From: Toxoplasma gondii ME49
Lineage: Eukaryota; Apicomplexa; Conoidasida; Eucoccidiorida; Sarcocystidae
Reading direction: 5' to 3'
Length of the DNA: 64,000 nucleotides
Assembly (NCBI RefSeq): GCF_000006565.2
Contig: NC_031480.1
Coordinates: 6,698,797-6,762,796 of the forward strand
Below the pieces are notes generated by a model that did no database searches, was not told the DNA's origin, and was given only the letters and a program-made list of their open reading frames with translations. Positions within the stretch are counted from its first letter, which is position 1, and each line of letters opens with the position of its first letter. Shown here piece by piece: positions 11,501 through 21,648 of this stretch. The position numbers were made by a program, and so were the translations under genes.

Positions 11501-12814
11501 GTCGGCCTGCGTCTCTTCTCTTCGCCCATCTTCTGCCTCGCGTACTACGTCCCCTACTTCCTCTCATGCTTCCCCCTATAGTTCATCGTCGTCGCGTTCG
11601 TCTTCCTCTTTGTCCTCTCATTTCTCTTCGCTTTCTTCTTCTCCTTCTCGTGCCTCTCCTCTTCCTTCTCCTGACTCTGCCTCGTTTTCTTCTGTCTCTT
11701 CGCCGCCCCTTGCTTCTGCGTCGCCGCGTCCTTCTTCCGCGTCTCTTGGCTTGTCGCTCGACCGCTTCCAGTTGATCTGTGTGTTGGCCGGGTGCGACTA
11801 CGCACCCAACATCCCCGGCGTCGGTGTGCGCACTGCGGCGCGGCTCGTGCGAAGGCATGGCGCCGACGTCCACGCCGTAAGGTTATTCGTGAGAAGCCAG
11901 CGATTCCGACAACATCATTCCACTTAAGGATAACGGGTGTCGCGCCGCGGGGGAGGGGGGGGGGAGGGGGGAGGGGGGCGGCTCAAGGTCTATCAAGCAT
12001 GCGAGTTCGGGCGTCGCGTGAACACGATTTGAAAAAAGAGATTTCACAGTCCCACCGTGCGCACAAAATATACAGTCCCAGCAGTGGCGCTTAGCATGTA
12101 GAAGAGTCGAGTGAGAGGTGCCCATGCGGTGGCTTCCTGACTCCGCGTCGAGTCGCTCTCCTCGATGGAGCTGTGTACAGACTGAGACAATTAGATCTGC
12201 GGTGTCTGCTAGTTTTTACTGAAGGATGCGTTTGTTGGTTGGAGGAGAGATACGAGATTTTCGACGCTTCAGACGGGCGGAGAACGAGAAGACGAGAAGT
12301 ACGCTTTTTCCTCGCATGCGCGCTGCTGTAAAACTATGCAGATTCTTCAGGATCTCCGAGCTTCTGGGAAATCGATTCCACACAACTACGCCCACCAAAT
12401 ACGCCTTGCCCTCTTGACGTATCGCCATCAAACTGTCTTTGTGATTTCTCCAACGGTAGGACCAAGGCCCACTCTGTTTCGTCCCTTCCTTCTTTCCCGA
12501 AAAGGGTTCTTTCGACTGATGCAAACTCGTTTTCTGTCAGGCGTCCACACGCCTCATCGCGCTACGCGAGGCCAGAGAAAAGGAGAAGTTTCACCTTGTC
12601 TCTCTCTCCTTCCAAGCCCGATAGTCCGCCAGAAAACTGTCGAACTACAGGATGACGATGCCACTCTTTCGAAACAAACCTCGTTCCGAACACGGTTTGT
12701 CTAGGGAACACATCCTCACCATTCCTTTGTCAACGTTCCAGTGAAACAGTGCGCGTATATCTAAGTCGACTGACACACACATGCGTAGGCGTATACGTAT
12801 ACACAAATACATAA

Positions 12815-12850
<36 letters not shown>

Positions 12851-14265
12851 TGTATGTCATGTCGATTGCGTCTCTGTCTGTGCACGTTGTTCTTTAATGG
12901 TTAGGCTCAGTATTTCGAAGAAATTTGCATGCTTTGTGTGATGCCTTGTCTTGGAACGCCCATGTGGTTGGTCTGTGTTGAATTCCAGTGGGAGATACGC
13001 ATGGCGCCTCTGACGGATCTGCCAGCAGCGTCGCTGTCTCCAGACATCCTTCGCTGCCTTGGTAAGTCTTGCCTGTCTTTCATGCCCCGATCGCAGGACG
13101 CGTAACCCGTCAAGAACAGGGATTGTGTCTCATTTTTCATGCTCTGAAGCGCCCGTGTAGCCAAATGGACGCTGAGTTGCAAGCGCGAAGGAAAACACCG
13201 AAGCAGACCGGGTGTTCGAGCACTCATACATGCACCTATATATATATATATATATATGTAAACGTTAAGTGTATGTATCTGCGTGTATTTATGTGTATGA
13301 CGTGTCTGCATGTAACTCCTTTCTACGTGGCAGTAGTGTGTTCACATGCCCGTTTTCACCTAGGCCGTTTCCCTGTTTCGTTATGTTGTTTAGGCGTTGT
13401 TTACGACGACGAAACAGCCCGAAGTCTGTGTCTGGGGTTTCGCCATCCTGCCACTTTGGAGATTCTCCACCCTCGCATGCACCCGAAAGTGCCTCCGCCG
13501 CTCTGTTGGTTGAACTGCAAAGACGCGAGCGCGAAGCCGCAGTCGGCTGCTCAGAGAAACTTTTCGAAAGAAAACGATGCCAGCCTCTCCGACGAGAACT
13601 CCACTCCATCTGGAGCTGCTCTTAAGCACAGCGCCTTGAGTCCGGAGGGGAAGCTTTCCGCCAAGAGACTCAGCCTGTTTCGAAGGTGTCCCTCGTCTGC
13701 GTCAGAGGCGGAAGACGCTAGCAGTGGAGCAGGCCGGAAGCACACGAAGAAATGCCGATCCGAAACACTAAACAATTCACAAACAGAGACGCTCTGTACA
13801 GATGCTGACAACATAGAACGCAAATCGCAGACAGAAAGAAATGGTGCATCGCCGGTTCGCTGCAGCCTGGAAACACCCCGCCAGCCTCCACACACTGGTG
13901 TGTATGTACACCACCTAGCAGATGCACCACAGTTGCTACCTGCTGAGTCGAATACTAATACTGCGGTTTGTGAAGACTCTAACGAAAAGGATGGAAGGGT
14001 AGCCCAGTCAGTTGCAGAAGCGATTGGACAGATGGACGAGCTGGAAGGTCGCGGGACGATCGAAAGAAAGCCGAGGTTCCCCGCAGAGCCTGTGGCTGCT
14101 CGTTCGCCGGTGGTGAAGTTAGAGCAAACACCGCGCAACTCTACGTCGTGTTCGGCTGCTGTCAGGCCAACAGTCACCAGTGTCAGTGCCAAGAGGAAGA
14201 CAACATTCTTTGGCTTACTCGGAATCCGCCGAGGTCTTCCCGGTGTGCAGCGAAAAGACAAATAG
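8536..14265 (+). CDS. EXO1: Exonuclease 1-like 5'-3' exonuclease (XPG/FEN superfamily), nine exons
   Basis: This is a structure-specific nuclease for mismatch repair and break resection, acting in the nucleus. Exons, all in matching phase: 8536-8628, 9148-9168, 9375-9566, 10051-10112, 10516-10780, 11307-11876, 12342-12455, 12989-13061, 13394-14265, giving 753 residues. The N-domain begins MGVKGLWNWL. Metal-binding acidic residues are visible: IAVD (D31), VFDG (D107), YEADAQ (E180, D182), EDGDLL (D201, D203) and AGCDY (D375). The helix-hairpin segment NIPGVGVRTAARLV follows. After that come the EXO1-type blocks VFVISPT and CLGVVYDDETARSLCLG. A Ser-rich insertion of about 90 residues lies just before the hairpin, encoded in exon 6. 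The last 250 residues are hydrophilic, as in other EXO1 tails. A tenth exon is possible (see findings). FEN1 is less likely because of the long tail and the YDDETA block. Confidence 0.88.
9148..9168 (+). other. EXO1: 21-nt microexon of EXO1
   Basis: Seven codons (ASSWLHK) lie between a pyrimidine-rich acceptor (TTCTTTGCAG) and a GTAGGC donor. They join IAVD of exon 1 to AACGCALALL of exon 3, recreating the contiguous family motif VDxxxWLHK. Both flanking junctions are phase 0, so skipping it would delete seven residues next to catalytic D31 without a frameshift. Confidence 0.85.
11068..11113 (+). repeat. 23-bp direct tandem duplication in EXO1 intron 5
   Basis: Two adjacent identical copies of a 23-base unit contain the core CATCGAAGCTTGGC. 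Each includes a HindIII-type AAGCTT. It lies in an intron and no function is evident. Confidence 0.85.
11949..11980 (+). repeat. G-rich tract in EXO1 intron 6
   Basis: About 32 bases are nearly pure G with a few A interruptions, lying 70 bases after the exon 6 donor. Several runs of four or more G make it a candidate G-quadruplex in both the DNA and the pre-mRNA. Confidence 0.8.
12816..12848. repeat. (TA)n microsatellite in EXO1 intron 7
   Basis: A run of alternating T and A about 33 bases long lies between exons 7 and 8. A second, shorter (TA)n lies at 13239-13258 in the next intron. Such tracts recur in most long introns of this window. Confidence 0.9.
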
Positions 14266-15886
14266 CATAAAAAACCCCGGAATTTGGATAATTTCATGCT
14301 TTCGACTGAAACGGCTTTCACGTGCGACGCAGAGGCGCGCCCGTCAAGTTGTTTCTTTCGACATCAAAATGGACTCACCTAAAACGCGACGTGGAAAGCT
14401 TACATGTGCCAAGCTTGGTGTCTTCCGCCTATTCTTACACACCGCGTACACATGTAGCTAATTATCTCCGAGGTGTGAACATTAACTTCGGAGGCTGCTG
14501 ACTGTTTCATGTGTGTTTGCTGGTAGTGACACAAGCGTGGTCACATCCCCACAAAAAAAAAGAATCCCCCTTCTGCTTCCATGTCTGACAGTCGAGGTTC
14601 CTGCGGTTCGGCTGCGTTTCCGATTCCGCCCAGCGTCGTCGAATGCCAACTGAGAACTACACGAACATTAGAACTCTCAGCTGCTCTTGTTTTTCTTCCA
14701 CTTACTTCAGACGGTTCAACAATAGTTGCAACTCTCTGTTTTCGCTTTGATGTCTGCGTTACTGCCTTCCGTGTCACCGCGGAACCGTCTCGCAGTTCAT
14801 CGAATACACGCGACCCCCTCTCGAAAAACACTCTTTGTTATGTTCAGTATCCTCGGTACTACAGTGTCTGTTTGTTCGATCTGAGTGACACCATCGTGGA
14901 CATAAGATTACCGAATATCACGGTACCGCTGTGATTGCGCACTTTCCTTTCAGGCACACGGCATAGTTCCACCTGTCCCACTCACTGCCAGTACAGTCCG
15001 GTGTACCGGTGAAAGTCCCCGTTTCTCAGTGCAGTTCCGCATTCCAGCTTCCCTTGTATGATTTAACTCAGTTAATCAGTAAAGGCTTGGTATTCGGTAC
15101 CAGCCGGTCTAAAATAGTGATGTGTGTTCCGATCCGCCCTAGTCTTGATTTCGCATCTGGGCTCCACATTGCATCCTCCACCAAGTCCTAGCTTGATGGC
15201 TGTGAATCCTGAGTTTTCTTTCTTTGGGGTCAACCGAAGGACGTTCTGTGTCTGTTGCTTGTGTTTGCATTCCGCACCAGACCGTGAGACTTTGCGGTCT
15301 CGTTTCCGTTCCTGCACGGACAAAAGGCGTGTTACCGACGTGGATATCGACGAGTCTGAGAAGTCCGACGTCTACCGAGCCGACTGCGCTTCACTGAGTG
15401 CGGATCAGCCATCCCGCGACCGCGACAGGAAAGCTATCTTGGCACAAGCTGCCGACACAGTCTCTATTTTACGCTTCCTAAGACACAAGAAACAGGGACA
15501 GCGAGCCTTGGGCTCTTCCCGCGAACATAAAACTGACACACGAAGGAAAGCCTGTCACGTCGCCGGCCTAGAGGAACTCGGGTTGTGCGCTGCGATGTGT
15601 TACGCGGCGCAGATCTACTTAGACAAAATCTACCGAGCGCGAGAGATGCATCCGCTGCAAAAGCCACCCGCACCTCTCGAAAGGCTCTCCTGCTAGGGTT
15701 TCGAGCCAACGCAAGAAACTGACAGACAAAATCACCGCGCTGCGAACGCGGTCGCCACACTGTCTACAGAGAGCTGACTAGAAAGTTACACACGCATGCA
15801 CACGAAAAGACACCCCGATCGGGGTGCACGCGTGCACACCCGTTGCTTGGCCCTGTCGACGTGGAACCCACAAATCGGGAGAGCGT
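14266..15886. other. Region between the convergent 3' ends of EXO1 and the mitoferrin gene, with a possible extra exon at 15281-15696
   Basis: The frame at 15281-15696 (+) is open for 137 codons and has no in-frame ATG near its start. It follows a reasonable acceptor (CATTCCGCACCAG). It encodes a basic protein segment ending in an amphipathic stretch (LGLCAAMCYAAQIYLDKIY). It could be a terminal exon of EXO1: a phase-1 donor (GGTGTGC) exists at 14243 and the phases match. It could equally be part of an unrelated gene or a chance frame. The rest of the interval shows nothing I can name. Confidence 0.35.
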
Positions 15887-17408
15887 TCACATATTCCCAT
15901 CTGCAACGTTGAACCGTTTCCAGAGGAACTTGACGGTTTCGTAAGTGCCTGAGAAATATCGCAGAGAAACGCAGGTAGCGAGACCAAAGTGGCGGGAGGG
16001 GAAACACTACAGGCAAGAGCGGTGCATTGAAGTCGGAAACAACACGCAAAACCTACACCTCCAAGCTGGCTCCCTTACAAGGCGCTTCATTCAACAATCG
16101 AGATATCGGACACACGACGTTCCTCATTCCAAGCCAAACAATCACATGGATACTCTAAAAGACGTCAGAACCGATCAGAACGACTCCTGCGTATCTGTGT
16201 TTATATCCGTATCCTGACAGAAATGCATCGGCAGATACAGTGGCGCACATGCACATTCATAGGGTAGCATATACGCGTGACGATGCTTTAGTCTGGAGAA
16301 CACCTCGGTAAATATTTAGAAGCCTTGGTTCGGTGCATGCAGTGGAATCGAAATATACGCAAAACGCATCTGCGAAGCCGCTCCACTTACCCCAACAAAT
16401 GCCTGTTGCTGGAGTGTTTAACGCAATCCTCGTCGAGGTGCCCTGAGGATCGAATGAATGAAAGACTCAAAAACCAATGTGGAAGACGCTCGTTTCCGCG
16501 GCCCCCGTCTTGGAGAGCGACAACGATGAACTGCATTCACTCTCGGAAGCTGTGCCAGCCGGCCTCTACATGCAAATGCTAGGGCAAACGCATCGACCGC
16601 CCATGTGACACTCACACACACATAGACACAACGAATACAGACACGCGATCCTACACATATATACAAATACGCATTCATAGGTCCAGACATCCAATACGCG
16701 CAATATATATATATATATATATATATATATGGAAGTCGTCGATAACTGCATGCATTTTCATCGTGCTTATCCACGCGTACTACGGCAGTTCTCATGATCG
16801 ACACGTATCGAGAGTGATGTCGATAAATCCATCGCGACTAACACCAACAAGCATAGAATCAGACATGCACGCATAAGGACAAATGTACAAATACGCCTGT
16901 GTACGTAAGCGACCGCATCGTGACACGCCAGGATGAGCAAACAGTGCGATGGAGAGTTAGGAGATCCTCTGTGCCTCGCAGCTCTGTACCCGCTGCAGCT
17001 GCCGGAGCCTCTGGCCATAAAAACGAAAAGCCGAGCGACGTCCCTCCTTTGTGAAACTCCACGAGAGTGCAACGTTAAGGCAAACTGGCAAACGTCTTAC
17101 CCTCCAGAAACCTCGAAATCCCTCTTCTCTGAAAATCGTCCGGACCGCACTATGCAGCGACTGCAGAGAACAGAAGCAAAAGTATAGTTCATCGGAATTC
17201 AAGTTTTACACACCTGCGAAAAAGGTTCTCCTTTATCAGAAAATCGTGCCTCACCTGCCCTGCTACGTGACAACATGCTACACCCACAATACACACGCAC
17301 GCGCTGTTGTCCCACCATGAGGTCGAGAAGACCCAGCCAAATATATATATATATATATATATATACGTTTATGTAAATACGTATATATGGTCAAGCACAT
17401 ACCCCTTA

Positions 17409-17470
<62 letters not shown>

Positions 17471-20400
17471 CAACATGTATGTGTCCTATCGTTAATGTTC
17501 ACAAGCATTCTGCATGTGCATATATATACATGCACACAACGGAAAGACCCCCGGAACGCACATTTCGACAGGTAAATGTCGTGGACCTCCAAGCAGCGGA
17601 TTGGAGGGAGTGGAATGAATCGAGAGCGCTGAACGTTTTGTGTCTTTTGCCTACACTGTATTTTTTTGTGACGCGTGGAAGGAATGCTTTCTGGACACAA
17701 GCCGGTCGATGCTGCTGTGCTCGGTCAGAGCCTCCCGCCCGGCCACAGACCCGCATACGCGCTTGTCGGGCCACGGCCTCTTGCTGCATGCAAAGAAAAA
17801 AACATCTGCTCGCACCATTTCGCCAAATCCGCTTCCTATCTCATGAAGACTCACGTTCGCTGCATGTCCTTCTTCCACGCGATCAGCACATAGGTGCACA
17901 GCAGTGATTGTTTCACGACATCCATACATTCGAGATACCGCTTGTTTCATATAATATGTATATGTAGATATTGCTTTATCACTTGCTTTGCATCTTTACA
18001 TATTTTTATACATACACATATCGCGTGTTCCATAGAAAATTGCATTAACTCATCCTTTCCACGAAGCGAGTGTTTGTTCCGGTAGCTCTTGAAAAGGTGC
18101 ATTGTGCACAAGAGTTCCTGAACGTCGGTCCGCATGTCTTTCTTGGGGCTTCTCAGTTTCGACTAACCACACTTTCCGCCACGAGTCGACCTTGCGCAGA
18201 AGTTTTCTCAGTCCGCAGAAAAAGACAAGGCGCACGCAGGAAAGGCCATGAAAAGAAACCTTTAAGCTTACCTGCTGGCGATAGCAGTCTTGAGTTTGGA
18301 GTCTTGTTTTGATGACGTCGAGAGGATTCGAGATGAGACCCGCCACGCCTCCGCTGACGGCTAAGTGACATTCCAGGTAACAGAGACACACGGCACTTTC
18401 GATTTTCGAGCGTTCCTACACGGAATCACTTCGCTTTCTACACGACCACAGTCCGTATTCACATCTGCATACACCCAGAATTACGGACAATACCTTCGAT
18501 ATATACATATATATATATATGTATGCATATATATTCATGCGTGTATATTGTAGGCAAGCGCGTAGAAGGAGGGTGGAAGGCTGCGTTGTCTTGAGACAAC
18601 CAGACTCTTTTTATCGGCGTATCTCCTGGAGCGTCTGTGCACAAGGTATGCACTGAAACGATGTAGACTCTGCGAGGAAACTGAAGTGCATTTTTGCTCA
18701 CAGAACACGATTCGCCTCCACCCGCTGGCGCCTCCGAGTTCCCCCTGCTTCTGGAGTCGCTCTGTCTCTCTACTGGTGTCCCCTCTTGAGACGGTCGTAG
18801 GTCACTCAGACCTGTTCGCATGGCAAGGAGCGCAAAGCGTCGATCAAGGAAAGCTTCTTTCGCAGTGTTGACTCGACAGCCTGAACTCAAGTCTTCGTTT
18901 ACCTGCGCAGAAGAAGTAGAGATGCAGGTGGCTGCGGCGATCGGCCCCTTCGCAGGGAGGCAGAACGGCTTGCTTCATCCACTCGTTCACGCAGACGAGA
19001 GTCGCTCCGAACGGCACATTCAAAAGCACTGTTGCCGGAAGGCTCCGACACAACGCCATCCCGCCTTCGTCCTGGAGCACCGTCCGTAGGCAGTCCAAGG
19101 GACTCCTAAAAACAAACACAAAGATTGCACATGACATACAAGAGTCAAAGCCATCCACGCAGGCATACGTGGTGACACACATCAAGAAATGTATCCGGAC
19201 ATGCACAGAGAGACACACAAATACACACCCCCAGACTTGCATGAAGACGTACCTTAAAACATGCATCAAGACATGGACTGGAGGCCGTCCAAAAAACCAA
19301 TATGGACACCCAAATACAGCCCAATCCAGGTTTCGATCTGTGTTGACACACTGAGAAACTTTTGTACGCAAAAAAGACTCTTAGTCCTTTGACATCATGC
19401 ACAAACACAAGGTCTCCCGAATCATCTTCCTCGCGTACTGTTACGATTCACTTAAAGTTCTCTTCGGTCTTCGCTTCCCCGCCAAACAGGTTTGGGCCTC
19501 TCCATCTTGGAATTGAATCCGCGCCTCTTCCCCTGTTTCTCCCCCCTTCGGGTGTGGCGACGATGCATATGCAGTGCAAGCTCACTTGTAGCAGCCAAGC
19601 TGAAGCCTCTGCTTAATCACATCCATCGGCGTGAGGATGACGTCGTGCGTGAGTGTCGCGATCCCCCCGCAAATGAGGGACTCTATCGGCGAAAGCTGCG
19701 CCCCCTCGGCTGCGACCTGGGCACCCGCCTCTCCAGTGCATGCGCCTCCTCCGGGGGCGCGAGGGCGGTCGCCGACGGCGACCCAGCCGTCGGCCCACCC
19801 GGAACCTGGAGGGACGTCGCCTGGGTCCCGGGGCTTGAGTGGGCTTTCTCTCTGGTGTGGTCCATTCGAGGCGTCACCGCCGGCTGTGTCTGACCTTCTC
19901 CGTCGCTTCATCGCCGCGTCTTCAGTCTCGCTGGGGACGGGGCCGCGCCCCTCTGGGAGCGACAATCGCTCCTTTTTCTCGAGGAAGAACTGCTTCATTC
20001 TCTCGTAGGAAAGAAAGTAGAATGCATGCGCAGGAATGCATCCCGAGGCGACCGCTGTGGCGCCTCGGTAGAAGCGCGGAATGCCCCCTTCTGCGTAGAG
20101 CGACTTCGCAGCGGACACTATGGAGAATCTCCCTCGCGAGACGCGAAACTCTTCTTCGGCAATAGGCGCCAAGGTCGCATGCGTGCGACACGCTGTCTTC
20201 CGAACCAGCGAGGCAGAGACACCGGAGCCGCGGGAGTCGCCGGGTCCGGCCAGTATCGCTAGCTGTCTCCGCCACACCGCGCCGGCCCCAGGTCCTTCCA
20301 GAGCGGCTGCGGAGTGCCAGGGAAACCGCGGGGCCTGGCCGCGCTCGCCGAGAGGCGGCGCCAGGAGGGACGTTGGCACGGAGAGAGGGAAGACAGAATG

Positions 20401-21648
20401 AAGGGAGAAGGCAGAGCGGGAGAAAGGGGAGACAGCCGATCCGGATGCCGGAAAGAGTCGTGCAATGCCGACGCAACTGGAAGACGGGACGCCCCGGACG
20501 CGATCAGGACCCACAGCGCGAGCGGACGCCCCGGTCAGGTTTGGACACACCGACGCGAAACGCATGCGCTCCACCGCATCCTCGAGAGAGCGAGCAATTG
20601 GTCTTTGACGCGCGCCAGAGAGAATGTGACCTACATCGTTGCACGCAGGGACCGACGAGTTGCCACGATCTCTAAAAGCCCTGGCCAGTGCACCTTGGCC
20701 TTCGCCGCCTCTTAAAACATCTGCGACGCGCCTTGAAGATCCGCCCCGCTGATAAACTTCAGTCAACAGCAGCCCCGAGGAAGAAGGGACCGCGCGCTGC
20801 CTGGCTTGCTGGCTAGCTGGGCTGCACCCAAACGCCCTGGGGCCCAGGCCCGCCTCTCGCAGAGCCACCGCGGGCCACGAGCCCCCTGGCGACAGCGAGA
20901 AAGAGGCGTATGGCCTCGAGACCGTCACTAAGGGGCGCAGACCCGTCCCCCGATCCCCTGGATTTTTCACGGGCGTCGAGTACGCCAGCGAGGACAACGG
21001 CGAAGGCCCAAGGCAAGGCCCCTGTCCGACGGGCGGCAGGGGGTTTCGCCGAAGCGGACAGAACCGCTCAAGGGGACTGTGGGGCATTTGGAGGGCCACG
21101 CGCCCTTCGGCGGGACCCGCGGCGAGTCGTCCCTCCGTCCCGCCGCCCCAGAGAGAGCGGGCACCGTCCCCGGCATAGGGCCTGTTGGAGAGACCTTGCG
21201 AGGCAGGAGTCTCTCGAGGCTGCGCGTCGCGAAGACAAGAAGTTCGCGGCTCTCTTTGCTCACCTCGCGTGCAGTCTGTCGACGCCTCCGAGGGGTGTGG
21301 AGGCGGGGACATACACAGGGCTTGGGCTCGAGTTTTGATCGTGTCAATCGGGTACACAGCCAAGTGTTCCATCAACCCCGCAATGCTGCCCGCAGCTGCA
21401 TGCAGGGGCAAGGGCCAGTCGCCCTGCCACTCTTCCCAGTCGAGACTTGTCTCCCACCCCTCGGGCCTCCGGGCCGCCGGTTCTCTGCCTTTCACTATCT
21501 CCTCCATGTTTGTCTTCTCGCTCTTCTTCTCGCTGAGCTCTCCACTTTCAGACCCTGGCTGCGGCGCCTTCGAGGCGTTGAAGGCCGCCCCCTGGGCGCC
21601 TTTAGGCCCGACCAGCGGGGTCCTGTCCCCTCTGCCGCCCTCCTGCAT
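15887..21648 (-). CDS. Mitoferrin-type mitochondrial carrier (SLC25A28/37-like) with a large insertion
   Basis: This is an inner-membrane carrier of the SLC25 family, probably importing iron for haem and Fe-S synthesis. Exons, all phase-matched: 21648-19586, 19105-18903, 18360-18272, 17160-17101, 16442-16391, 15948-15887, giving 842 residues. Carrier signature 1 is AVYPIDTIKTRAQ (about 100), signature 2 is TPMDVIKQRLQ (about 676) and signature 3 is SNPLDVIKTRLQ. Mitoferrin-like blocks include AAGSIAGLMEHLAVYP, GCIPAHAFYFLSYE, LLNVPFGATLVCVNEWMK and TPATGICWGTYE. Normal carriers have about 300 residues. Here about 390 hydrophilic residues separate the first helix from the rest of repeat 1, and another polar stretch precedes signature 2. 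The ATG at 21648 is the first in frame. The frame stays open to 21775 upstream without another ATG, so a spliced upstream exon is possible. Confidence 0.85.
16703..16730. repeat. (TA)n microsatellite in a mitoferrin intron
   Basis: An alternating TA run of 28 bases lies within the intron between the 60-nt and 52-nt exons of the carrier gene. Confidence 0.9.
17341..17470. repeat. Compound (TA)n ... (TA)n(GA)n microsatellites
   Basis: A 25-base TA run at 17341-17365 is followed by a 35-base TA run at 17412-17446, which passes directly into about 25 bases of alternating GA. All lie in the intron between carrier exons 3 and 4. Confidence 0.9.
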
